Assembly (NCBI GenBank): GCA_002397315.1
Contig: DHAE01000026.1
Location: forward strand, 256,806 to 320,805
Direction: 5' to 3'
DNA: 64,000 bases
From: Comamonadaceae bacterium UBA4962
Lineage (GTDB): Bacteria; Pseudomonadota; Gammaproteobacteria; Burkholderiales; Burkholderiaceae_C
This document shows positions 16,843 to 25,192 of this stretch, piece after piece; within the stretch, counting starts at the first letter, position 1, and each line of letters opens with the position of its first letter. The notes under the pieces were generated by a model. It ran no database searches, was not told the DNA's origin, and was given only the letters and a program-made list of their open reading frames with translations. The translations under genes and the position numbers were made by a program.

Positions 16843-17900
16843 AGCGCCGGATCCCGGATGTCCCAGCGGATCGCGTCGATGGCCGCCAGCAGTTCGGGCG
16901 AAAGCGTGGTGTTCCACGCGGCGATGTCCTCCTCCAGCTGCGCCAGCGAGGTCACGCCGATGATCGTGCTGGCCACGCGCCAGTTGCGGTAGCAGAAGGC
17001 CAGCGCCATCTGCGTGGGCGTGAGGCCGTGGTCGCGGGCGAGCTGGTTGTAGCGGCGCGACGCCTCCAGCGCGTCGGGCCGGCCCCAGCGCTGCTTGCGC
17101 ACCGACTCGTAGCGGGCGATGCGGGCACCCTGCGGCGCGCCGGGGTCGGTGGGCGCATGCTGGTCGTACTTGCCGGTCAGCAGGCCGAAGGCCAGCGGCG
17201 AATAGGCCAGCAGCGACACGCCCAGGCGGTGGCAGCTCTCGTCCATCGCGTTCTCCCAGGTGCGGTTCACCAGGCAGTACGGGTTCTGCACCGTGGCCAC
17301 GCGCGGCAGGCCGTGCGCTTCGGCGAGCCGCACGAATTCGTGCACGCCGTACGGCGTTTCGTTGGACAGGCCCACATAGCGCACCTTGCCGGCCTGCACG
17401 AGCTTCGCGAGCGCTTCGAGCTGCTCGCGGATCGGCGTCGCGGAAGTTTCCTTGGCCGGGTCGTAGGTCATGTTGCCGAAGGCCGGCACGTGCCGCTCGG
17501 GCCAGTGGATCTGGTAGAGATCGATCACGTCGGTCTGCAGGCGCCGCAGGCTGCCTTCGCAGGAGGCCTGGATGTCGGCCGCCGTCATCCCCTTGCCTTC
17601 GCGCACCCAGGGCATGCCGCGCGAGGGGCCCGCCACCTTCGTCGCGAGCACGACCCTGCCGCGGGCGCCCGGGTTCTTCGCGAACCAGCGGCCGATGATG
17701 GTTTCGGTGGCGCCATAGGTTTCGGCGCGCGCCGGCACGGCGTACATCTCGGCCGTGTCGATGAAGTCGATGCCGGCATCCAGCGAGCGGTCGAGGATGG
17801 CGTGGGCATCGTCTTCGCCCACCTGCTCGCCGAACGTCATCGTGCCGAGGCAGATGGGCGAGACCTGGAGCGCGCTCGCGCCCAACGTGACTTTGTGCAT
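16839..17900 (-). CDS. NADP(H)-dependent aldo/keto reductase, Tas-like
   Basis: This 353-residue TIM-barrel reductase has the catalytic residues D48, Y53 (FIDTAEMYAVP), K88 (ATKVAG) and the histidine in DLYQIHWPE, with the NADP-binding tail containing GVTSLAQLEEDI. The insertion ERHVPAFGNMTYDP places it in the Tas branch. The physiological substrate is unknown. The ATG at 17900 was chosen over an in-frame TTG three codons upstream. It overlaps ybaK by four bases and is divergent from the alpha/beta hydrolase at 18053. Confidence 0.9.
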   Translation of the reverse strand: MHKVTLGASALQVSPICLGTMTFGEQVGEDDAHAILDRSLDAGIDFIDTAEMYAVPARAETYGATETIIGRWFAKNPGARGRVVLATKVAGPSRGMPWVREGKGMTAADIQASCEGSLRRLQTDVIDLYQIHWPERHVPAFGNMTYDPAKETSATPIREQLEALAKLVQAGKVRYVGLSNETPYGVHEFVRLAEAHGLPRVATVQNPYCLVNRTWENAMDESCHRLGVSLLAYSPLAFGLLTGKYDQHAPTDPGAPQGARIARYESVRKQRWGRPDALEASRRYNQLARDHGLTPTQMALAFCYRNWRVASTIIGVTSLAQLEEDIAAWNTTLSPELLAAIDAIRWDIRDPAL

Positions 17901-18052
17901 GGATGGCAACCTGGGGAACGGAAAAATGAGGCTGACGAGAATAAGGGATTTCCGCGCCCGGTGCAGGCCGCCCCACTCCCCCGAGCCCCCCGGCCGCGCG
18001 CTTGTCCCACCCTTGACTGCTGCCGCGGCACGCGCTGGAAAATAATCTCCGG

Positions 18053-18982
18053 ATGTACCAGCCCCTCCGAGCCTCGCGCAGCGAACGCCTGCCCATCCGC
18101 ACCCTCGACTACCACGTCCGCCTCTGGGAGCCCGCCGGCGGCGGTACGGCCGAGGCCCCTCCCCTCGTGATGGTGCACGGCTGGATGGACGTCGGTGCCT
18201 CCTACCAGTTCGTGGTGGACGCCTTCGGCGAGGACTTCGCGCGGGCCCGGCGCATCATCGCGCCCGACTGGCGGGGCTTCGGCCACAGCATGCCGCCCTC
18301 GCGCTGCGACCACTACGCCTTCGCCGATTACCTCGCCGACCTCGACCGGCTGCTGGACCACTACGCGCCCGGTGGCCCGGTCGACCTCGTCGGCCACAGC
18401 ATGGGCGGCAACATCGCGATGTCGTACGCGGGCGTGCGGCCCGCCCGCATCCGCCGGCTGGTCAACCTCGAAGGCTTCGGCCTGCCGGCGACCGAGCCCG
18501 CCCAGGCGCCCGCGCGCTATGCCCAGTGGCTGGACGAGCTGCGCACGCTCGATGCCGGCGGCATGGACCTGAAGGCCTACGAGAACGCGGAAGCCGTCGC
18601 AGGCCGGCTCATGAAGACCAACCCGCGCCTGGGCCGCGACCAGGCCGAATGGCTGGCCCGCGAGTGGGCGCAGCCGGATGCCCAGGGCCGCTGGCGCATC
18701 CTGGGCGATGCGGCGCACAAGGTAGTCAATCCGCAGCTCTACCGCGTCGAGGAAGCGCTGGCGCTCTATGCGGGCATCACCGCCCCGGTGCTGGCGGTGG
18801 AGGCGAGCGACGACAGCATGGGCCAGTGGTGGAAGGGCCGCTATTCGCTGGATGAATACCACCAGCGGCTGCAGCGCGTGCCCGACTGCCGCATCGGACG
18901 GGTGCAGGATGCGGGCCACATGCTGCACCACGACCAGCCGCAGGCGGTGGCGCGGCTCATCGAAGACTTCCTGCAGGGGTGA
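18053..18982 (+). CDS. alpha/beta hydrolase
   Basis: This is a 309-residue alpha/beta-hydrolase-fold enzyme. The oxyanion part is VMVHGWMD (about 39-46), the nucleophile is S116 in VGHSMGGN, and the histidine is in DAGHMLHHDQ near the C terminus. The acid residue is probably the D in EASDDSMGQ. No signal peptide is seen, so it is cytoplasmic. Substrate cannot be assigned. An AATAAT-like box lies only about 10-15 bases before the ATG, so the leader may be very short. Confidence 0.85.
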   Translation: MYQPLRASRSERLPIRTLDYHVRLWEPAGGGTAEAPPLVMVHGWMDVGASYQFVVDAFGEDFARARRIIAPDWRGFGHSMPPSRCDHYAFADYLADLDRLLDHYAPGGPVDLVGHSMGGNIAMSYAGVRPARIRRLVNLEGFGLPATEPAQAPARYAQWLDELRTLDAGGMDLKAYENAEAVAGRLMKTNPRLGRDQAEWLAREWAQPDAQGRWRILGDAAHKVVNPQLYRVEEALALYAGITAPVLAVEASDDSMGQWWKGRYSLDEYHQRLQRVPDCRIGRVQDAGHMLHHDQPQAVARLIEDFLQG

Positions 18983-19117
18983 GGCGAGTCGACAAGCCGC
19001 CTCCACCGCCGCCTTCCGGTGCCCGGTTCCGCCGTTCGGAGGGGGCATTGCGGAGGCCACCGTGCGCCCATGACAAAATCGCCGGTTACTTCATACGAAC
19101 CGCACACAGGACGCACC

Positions 19118-20222
19118 ATGGACGCAGAACGCATCAACCTCATCGGCACCACCCTCGAAGACCTCTCGCAGCGCACGCAAGAGCTACGGAGGTATCTTTG
19201 ACTTCGATGCCAAATTCGAACGCCTGCGCACGGTAAACGCCTCCCTGGAAGACCCGTCCGTCTGGAACGATCCCAAGAAGGCCCAGGAACTCGGCAAGGA
19301 GCAGAAGTCGCTCTCCGCGGTGGTCGTCACGCTCGACAAGCTCACGCGCGAGCTGGCGGACAACACCGAGCTCTATGAGATGAGCAAGGAAGAAGGCGAC
19401 GAGCCCGGCCTGCTGACCATCGAGGCCGAAACGGCCAAGCTGCGCCCGCTCATCGAGGAGCTGGAGTTCCGCCGCATGTTCAGCAACGAGGCCGATCCGC
19501 TGAACTGCTTCGTCGACATCCAGGCCGGCGCCGGCGGCACCGAGGCCTGCGACTGGGCCGGCATGCTGCTGCGCCAGTACCTCAAGTACGCCGAGCGCAA
19601 GGGCTTCAAGGCCAGCGTCGAAGAAGAGACCCCGGGCGACGTGGCGGGCATCAAGAGCGCCACGATCAAGATCGAGGGCGAGTATGCCTACGGCCTGCTG
19701 CGCACCGAGACCGGCGTGCACCGCCTGGTGCGCAAGAGCCCGTTCGACTCCTCCGGAGGCCGCCACACGAGCTTCGCATCGCTCTTCGTCTACCCGGAGA
19801 TCGACGACTCGATCGAGATCAACATCAACCCGGCCGACGTGCGCACCGACACCTACCGCGCATCGGGCGCGGGCGGCCAGCACATCAACAAGACCGACTC
19901 GGCCGTGCGCCTCACGCACATTCCGACCGGCATCGTCGTGCAGTGCCAGGACGGCCGCAGCCAGCACAGCAACCGCGACGTCGCCTGGCAGCGCCTGCGC
20001 TCGCGCCTCTACGACTTCGAAATGCGCAAGCGCATGGAGGAGCAGCAGAAGCTGGAAGACACGAAGACCGACGTGGGCTGGGGCCACCAGATCCGCAGCT
20101 ACGTGCTCGACAACAGCCGCATCAAGGACCTGCGCACCAACGTCGAAGTCTCCGCCACCCAGAAGGTGCTGGACGGCGACCTCGACGTGTTCATCGAAGC
20201 CTCCCTCAAGCAGGGCGTCTGA
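19118..20222 (+). CDS. prfB: peptide chain release factor 2, made by programmed +1 frameshift
   Basis: RF2 recognises UGA and UAA stops and releases the peptide. The gene is in two frames. Codons 1-27 run from the ATG at 19118 to CTT at 19196-19198, followed by an in-frame TGA. A +1 shift continues from GAC at 19200 to the stop at 20222, giving about 367 residues. The second frame carries GGQ (GAGGQHINKTDSAVRLTH) and the stop-recognition region with SPF (RKSPFDSSGGRH). The total length is normal for RF2. It is followed 24 bases later by pepN. Confidence 0.97.
19188..19202 (+). promoter_or_regulatory. prfB autoregulatory +1 frameshift site
   Basis: The sequence is GGAGG TAT CTT TGA C: an internal Shine-Dalgarno-like GGAGG three bases before the slippery CTT, followed by the UGA stop and C. 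This is the arrangement known from E. coli prfB, where low RF2 lets the ribosome slip at UGA. Confidence 0.96.
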
Positions 20223-20246
20223 CCACGCCCGGAAAGCAGCCAAGCC

Positions 20247-22961
20247 ATGATGAGAGAAGGACAGGCCGCCACGGCCATCCACCGTGCCGACTACACCGCC
20301 CCCGCGTTCTGGATCGACAGCGTGGACCTCACGTTCGATCTGGATCCCGCCAAGACCCGCGTGCTCAGCCGCCTGCGCGTGCGCCGCAACGGCGACGTGC
20401 CGCCGGCGCCCCTGCGCCTGGACGGCGAGGAGCTGAACCTCGCGCGGGTGCTGGTCAACGGGGCGGGCACGTCCTTCAAGCTCGAAGGCAGCCAGCTCGT
20501 GCTGGAGAACCTGCCCGAAGGCCTCGAGCCCTTCGATCTGGAGATCTTCACCACCTGCTGCCCCGCCAAGAACACCCAGCTCTCGGGCCTCTACGTGAGC
20601 CAGGGCACGTTCTTCACGCAGTGCGAGGCCGAGGGTTTCCGCCGCATCACCTACTTCCTCGACCGCCCGGACGTGATGGCGAGCTACACCGTCACGCTGC
20701 GCGCCGACAAGGCCGAGTACCCGGTGCTGCTCTCCAACGGCAACCTGGTGGACCAGGGGACGCTCGACGACGGCCGGCACTTCGCCAAGTGGGTCGATCC
20801 GCACAAGAAGCCCTGCTACCTGTTCGCGCTGGTGGCCGGCAAGCTGGTGGCGCGCGAGCAGCGCATCCGCGCCCGATCGGGCAACGACCACCTGCTGCAG
20901 ATCTTCGTGCGCCCGGGCGATCTGGAGAAGACCGAGCACGCGATGAACTCGCTCATGGCCAGCATCGCCTGGGACGAGGCGCGCTTCGGTCTGCCGCTCG
21001 ATCTGGAGCGCTTCATGATCGTCGCCACCAGCGACTTCAACATGGGCGCGATGGAGAACAAGGGCCTGAACGTCTTCAACACGAAGTACGTGCTGGCGAG
21101 CCAGTCCACGGCCACGGACGCCGATTTCGGGAACATCGAATCGGTGGTCGGCCATGAATACTTCCACAACTGGACCGGCAACCGCGTGACCTGCCGCGAC
21201 TGGTTCCAGCTCTCGCTCAAGGAAGGCCTCACCGTCTTCCGCGACCAGGAATTCAGCCAGGATCTCTCGGGCAGCCCGTCGGCCCGCGCCGTGAAGCGCA
21301 TCGAGGACGTGCGCGTGCTGCGCACCGTGCAGTTCCCCGAGGACGCCGGCCCGATGGCGCACCCGGTGCGCCCCGACAGCTACGTCGAGATCAACAACTT
21401 CTACACCGTCACCATCTACGAGAAGGGTGCCGAGGTCGTGCGCATGATGCACACGCTCGTCGGCCGCGACGGTTTCGCCGCGGGCATGAAGCTCTACTTC
21501 GAGCGCCACGACGGCCAGGCCGTGACCTGCGACGATTTCGCGCAGGCGATCGCCGACGCCAACCCGGGCAGCGAACTCGCGCGCCTGCTGCCGCAGTTCA
21601 AGCGCTGGTACGCCCAGGCCGGCACGCCGCGCGTGCGCGCCTCCGGCAGCTACGACGCGGCGGCCCGCACCTACACGCTCACGCTGGCGCAGAGCATCGC
21701 CCCGACGCCCGGCCAGACGGTGAAGGAGCCGATGGTGATTCCCGTGGCGCTGGGCCTGCTCGGCGCGGACGGCCGTCCCCTGCCCCTGCAGCTCGAAGGC
21801 GAGGCCGATGCCGGCGCGCCGGACCGCACCGTCGTGCTGACCGAGCCGAGCCACAGCTACACCTTCGTGAACGTGGATGCGGAACCCGTGCCCTCGCTGC
21901 TGCGCGGCTTCAGCGCGCCCGTGCTGCTGGACATCGACGCCACCGACGCGCAACTGCTCACGCTGCTCGCGCACGACACCGACCCGTTCAACCGCTGGGA
22001 AGCCGGCCAGCGCCTCGCGCTGCGCATCGCGATCCAGGCCGTGGGCGACGCCTCACTGGCCGCGCCCGGCGGCGGTACGCCGGACCGCGAGCTGCTGCCC
22101 GCGAGCTTCGTCGCCGCCATGCGCGACGTGCTGCGCCACCCGACGCTGGACGCCGCCTTCAAGGAACTGGTGCTTTCCCTGCCCTCCGAGGGCTACATCG
22201 CCGAGCAGCTCGACGTGGTCGATCCGCAGCGCGTGCATGCGGTGCGCGAGGCCATGCGCCTGCAGCTCGCCGTGGCCCTGCAGGCGGACTGGGAGTGGAT
22301 CTGGGAACAGCACCACGACACCGGCGCCTACCGGCCCGATGCGGTCTCCTCCGGCCGCCGCGCGCTGGCGGGCATGGCGCTGTCGATGCTGTGCCTGGCC
22401 GCGCGCCGCACGGGCGACACCGTGTGGCCCGGCAAGGCCTACCAGCGCTTCAAGGACGCCGGCAACATGACAGACCGCTTCAACGCGCTCGGCGCGCTGG
22501 TGGCGAGCGGCCAGCCCCTGGCGGCCCAGGCCCTGGCGCGGTTCCATGCGATGTTCAAGGACGAGGCCCTGGTGCTGGACAAGTGGTTCGCGCTGCAGGC
22601 CGGCACGCCCGACCGCGGCGGCGACGTGCTGCCCGCGGTGAAGCAGCTCATGAAGCACCCGGACTTCAGCCTCAAGAACCCGAACCGCGCGCGCAGCCTG
22701 ATCTTCAGCTACTGCAGCGCCAACCCCGGCGCGTTCCACCGGCCCGATGCCGCGGGCTACGTGTTCTGGGCGGACCGGGTGCTCGAACTCGACGCGTTGA
22801 ACCCGCAGGTGGCGGCCCGCCTCGCGCGCGCCCTCGACCGCTGGAGCAAGCTCGCGGAGCCCTACCGCACCGCTGCCCGCGAGGCGATCGCCCGCGTGGC
22901 CGCCAAGCCCGACCTGTCCAACGACGTGCGCGAGGTGGTGAGCCGCGCGCTCGCCGGCTGA
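20247..22961 (+). CDS. pepN: aminopeptidase N (M1 family zinc metallopeptidase)
   Basis: This 904-residue cytoplasmic aminopeptidase removes N-terminal residues from peptides. It has the exopeptidase motif GAMEN (near residue 269), the zinc site HEYFHNW (H near 303 and 307) with the distal glutamate in SLKEGLTVFRDQEF (about 326), and the catalytic tyrosine region NFYTVTIYEKGAEV. Domains 3 and 4 fill the C-terminal half, including ITKDR-like helical repeats. Length and order match the E. coli PepN type. It starts MMREG, with either Met possible. Confidence 0.96.
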   Translation: MMREGQAATAIHRADYTAPAFWIDSVDLTFDLDPAKTRVLSRLRVRRNGDVPPAPLRLDGEELNLARVLVNGAGTSFKLEGSQLVLENLPEGLEPFDLEIFTTCCPAKNTQLSGLYVSQGTFFTQCEAEGFRRITYFLDRPDVMASYTVTLRADKAEYPVLLSNGNLVDQGTLDDGRHFAKWVDPHKKPCYLFALVAGKLVAREQRIRARSGNDHLLQIFVRPGDLEKTEHAMNSLMASIAWDEARFGLPLDLERFMIVATSDFNMGAMENKGLNVFNTKYVLASQSTATDADFGNIESVVGHEYFHNWTGNRVTCRDWFQLSLKEGLTVFRDQEFSQDLSGSPSARAVKRIEDVRVLRTVQFPEDAGPMAHPVRPDSYVEINNFYTVTIYEKGAEVVRMMHTLVGRDGFAAGMKLYFERHDGQAVTCDDFAQAIADANPGSELARLLPQFKRWYAQAGTPRVRASGSYDAAARTYTLTLAQSIAPTPGQTVKEPMVIPVALGLLGADGRPLPLQLEGEADAGAPDRTVVLTEPSHSYTFVNVDAEPVPSLLRGFSAPVLLDIDATDAQLLTLLAHDTDPFNRWEAGQRLALRIAIQAVGDASLAAPGGGTPDRELLPASFVAAMRDVLRHPTLDAAFKELVLSLPSEGYIAEQLDVVDPQRVHAVREAMRLQLAVALQADWEWIWEQHHDTGAYRPDAVSSGRRALAGMALSMLCLAARRTGDTVWPGKAYQRFKDAGNMTDRFNALGALVASGQPLAAQALARFHAMFKDEALVLDKWFALQAGTPDRGGDVLPAVKQLMKHPDFSLKNPNRARSLIFSYCSANPGAFHRPDAAGYVFWADRVLELDALNPQVAARLARALDRWSKLAEPYRTAAREAIARVAAKPDLSNDVREVVSRALAG

Positions 22962-23024
22962 CGCGCGCTACCCGCAGCCCTTCTTCCAGCATCGCATCGA
23001 AAGAAAGACCGAGAGACCCCACCC

Positions 23025-24032
23025 ATGGCACAACGCATCAGCCTGACCCGCTACCTCGTCGAGCAGCAACGCGTCGACGGACTCATCCCCTCGCAGCTCC
23101 GGCTGCTGCTCGAAATCGTCGCGCGCGCCTGCAAGGGCATCAGCCAGGCCGTGAACAAGGGTGCGCTCGGCGGCGTGCTCGGTTCGGCCGACAGCGAGAA
23201 CGTGCAGGGCGAGGTGCAGAAGAAGCTCGACATCATCGCCAACGAAGTGCTGATCGAGGCGAACGAATGGGGCGGCCACCTCGCGGCGATGGCGTCCGAG
23301 GAGATGGACAGCATCTACGTGGTGCCCAACCGCTACCCGCAGGGCGAATACCTGCTGCTGTTCGATCCCCTGGACGGCTCGTCCAACATCGACGTGAACG
23401 TGAGCATCGGCACCATCTTCAGCGTGCTGAAGAAGCCCGAGGGCCATCCGGGCGTGACCACCGAGGACTTCCTGCAGGCCGGCAGCAAGCAGGTCGCCGC
23501 GGGCTACTGCATCTACGGCCCGCAGACCACCCTGGTGCTCACCGTGGGCGACGGCGTGGCGATGTTCACGCTCGACCGCGAACAGGGCTCCTTCGTGCTG
23601 GTGCAGGAGAACGTGCGCATTCCCGCCGACACCAAGGAATTCGCGATCAACATGAGCAACATGCGCCACTGGGACGCCCCGGTGAAGCGCTACATCGACG
23701 AGTGCCTGGCCGGTGTCGAAGGCCCGCGCGAGAAGGACTTCAACATGCGCTGGATCGCCAGCATGGTGGCGGACGTGCACCGGATCCTCACGCGCGGCGG
23801 CATCTTCCTCTACCCCTGGGACAAGCGCGAGCCGAACAAGCCCGGCAAGCTGCGCCTGATGTACGAGGCCAACCCCATGGCCTGGCTGGTCGAACAGGCC
23901 GGCGGCGCCGCGACCAACGGCCGGGAGCGCATCCTCGACATCCCGCCGAAACAGTTGCACGAACGCGTCAGCGTGATCCTCGGATCAAAAAATGAAGTGG
24001 AACGCGTGACGCGCTACCATTCCGGTATATAA
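23025..24032 (+). CDS. fbp: fructose-1,6-bisphosphatase class I
   Basis: Fbp dephosphorylates fructose-1,6-bisphosphate in gluconeogenesis. The 335-residue protein has the metal-binding FDPLDGSSNIDVNVSIGTIF (about residues 113-132). It also shows GGIFLYPWDKREPNKPGKLR and YEANPMAWLVEQAGG, the class I substrate-binding regions. The last codons contain the promoter of the downstream tRNA-Thr gene. Confidence 0.97.
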   Translation: MAQRISLTRYLVEQQRVDGLIPSQLRLLLEIVARACKGISQAVNKGALGGVLGSADSENVQGEVQKKLDIIANEVLIEANEWGGHLAAMASEEMDSIYVVPNRYPQGEYLLLFDPLDGSSNIDVNVSIGTIFSVLKKPEGHPGVTTEDFLQAGSKQVAAGYCIYGPQTTLVLTVGDGVAMFTLDREQGSFVLVQENVRIPADTKEFAINMSNMRHWDAPVKRYIDECLAGVEGPREKDFNMRWIASMVADVHRILTRGGIFLYPWDKREPNKPGKLRLMYEANPMAWLVEQAGGAATNGRERILDIPPKQLHERVSVILGSKNEVERVTRYHSGI

Positions 24033-24033
24033 T
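24006..24033 (+). promoter_or_regulatory. sigma70 promoter for tRNA-Thr
   Basis: A perfect -10 TATAAT (24028-24033) overlaps the fbp stop codon, and GTGACG (24006-24011) is a 4/6 match to the -35 consensus with a 16-base spacer. The tRNA begins 10 bases after the -10 box. Confidence 0.7.
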
Positions 24034-24043
24034 TCAATTCTTC

Positions 24044-24119
24044 GCCGGTGTAGCTCAGTCGGTAGAGCAGCTCATTCGTAATGAGAAGGTCGGGTGTTCG
24101 ATTCATCTCTCCGGCACCA
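24044..24119 (+). tRNA. tRNA-Thr (anticodon CGT), CCA encoded
   Basis: The 76-nt cloverleaf has acceptor GCCGGTG, D arm AGCTCAGTCGGTAGAGC, anticodon loop TTCGTAA with CGT, T loop TTCGATT and encoded CCA. The acceptor stem has a T-T mismatch at the sixth pair and the T stem uses two G-U pairs, but the overall fold is clear. Confidence 0.95.
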
Positions 24120-24123
24120 AACA

Positions 24124-24160
24124 GAAAAGCCCCTGATTCGCAAGAGTCAGGGGCTTTTTT
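24124..24160. terminator. Rho-independent terminator, probably bidirectional
   Basis: AAAAGCCCCTGA and TCAGGGGCTTTTTT form a 12-pair stem around a 10-base loop. The T run ends tRNA-Thr transcripts. The complementary A run makes it suitable for the converging LysR gene as well. Confidence 0.93.
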
Positions 24161-24181
24161 CATGGGGCGCCCGCCGCCGCG

Positions 24182-25093
24182 CTAACGGCGTCCGCCGAGG
24201 CGTGAAACGCCTGCGGGCACACCCTCCAGGAGGATCGCCATCAGATCGCCCACCAGCGGATTCTCCGGCGCCGCCGGCCACACGGCATAGGCCTCGGACT
24301 GCGCCACGGCGTCGCCCACCGGCCGGAACACCGCGCCCGGCAGGCGCGAGCGTTCCATGGCCTGCGGCACCAGGGCCACACCCAGGCCCTGCGAGACCAG
24401 GGAGACCACCGCGAGCCAGTGCCGCACCTCGTGCCCGATTTCCGGCTGGAAGCCCGCGCTCGCGCAGATCGACAGGATGCGCGCGTGGTAGTCGGGCGAG
24501 ACGGCGCGCGCGAACAGCACGAAGGGTTCGCCCGCGAGATCGCGCAGATCGACGGCCTTCCTGCGCGCCAGGCGATGCCCCGCGGGCAGGCAGCAAAGAA
24601 AGGGCTCCGCCACCAGCAGGCGCTGCCGCAGCGTCGCCGGCAGGCGGCTGGTATGGACGAAGCCCAGGTCCAGCCGGTCGTGCAGCAGCTCGCCGATCTG
24701 CTCGCCGGAGTTCAGCTCCTGCAGCGAGACGCGCACTCCGGGATGGCGCTGCTGGAATGTGCCCAGCGCCTGCGGCAGTCCGCGGTACAGCATGGCGCCC
24801 ACGAAGCCGATGCGCAGCCGCCCCGCGAGCCCCGCCGCCACGTCGCGCGCTTCCGATACCGCCTCCTCCGCCTGCGCCAGCACCCGCCGCGCGGATTCCT
24901 TGAGGGCCAGGCCGGCGGGGGTGAGGCGCACGTCCTTGGGGGTCCGCTCGAAGAGCTGCGCCCCGACGCGCTCCTCCAACTGCCGGATGGCCACCGAGAG
25001 CGGAGGCTGGGACATGTTCAACCGGGCCGCGGCGCGCCCGAAATGCAGTTCGTCCGCGAGTACCGCGAAGTAGCGCAGGTGCCTCAGTTCCAT
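24182..25093 (-). CDS. LysR-family transcriptional regulator
   Basis: The 303-residue regulator has the N-terminal winged helix-turn-helix (about 1-60: LRYFAVLADELHFGRAAARL, then MSQPPLSVAIRQLEERVGAQLFERT) and a periplasmic-binding-like effector domain (about 92-300). It resembles the BenM/CatR-like branch. It is divergent from the acyl-CoA dehydrogenase cluster with a 99-base gap containing inverted repeats, so it probably controls that cluster and itself. The effector is unknown. Confidence 0.92.
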   Translation of the reverse strand: MELRHLRYFAVLADELHFGRAAARLNMSQPPLSVAIRQLEERVGAQLFERTPKDVRLTPAGLALKESARRVLAQAEEAVSEARDVAAGLAGRLRIGFVGAMLYRGLPQALGTFQQRHPGVRVSLQELNSGEQIGELLHDRLDLGFVHTSRLPATLRQRLLVAEPFLCCLPAGHRLARRKAVDLRDLAGEPFVLFARAVSPDYHARILSICASAGFQPEIGHEVRHWLAVVSLVSQGLGVALVPQAMERSRLPGAVFRPVGDAVAQSEAYAVWPAAPENPLVGDLMAILLEGVPAGVSRLGGRR

Positions 25094-25112
25094 GGCGGGA
25101 TGTCGATAGGTG

Positions 25113-25152
25113 ATTCGAATGGCACAAGACCGATTCGATATTAGACACGAAT
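25113..25152. promoter_or_regulatory. LysR operator region between divergent genes
   Basis: The gap holds the palindrome ATTCGAAT (25113-25120) and an inverted repeat ATTCG-N10-CGAAT (25133-25137 and 25148-25152). Repeated ATTCG half-sites on both sides fit a LysR-type recognition and activation site. No strong -35/-10 was identified. Confidence 0.55.
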
Positions 25153-25192
25153 GGCCACGCGCCGAAGAATGGAGTTCATACAAGGAGACACC

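Noticed and set aside
19019..19201. Small independent protein ending at the TGA in prfB
   Set aside because: It is the first part of prfB; the TGA is the programmed frameshift site.
25151..25192. Upstream ATG for the acyl-CoA dehydrogenase
   Set aside because: It overlaps the operator repeats, and the ATG at 25193 has a strong ribosome site.
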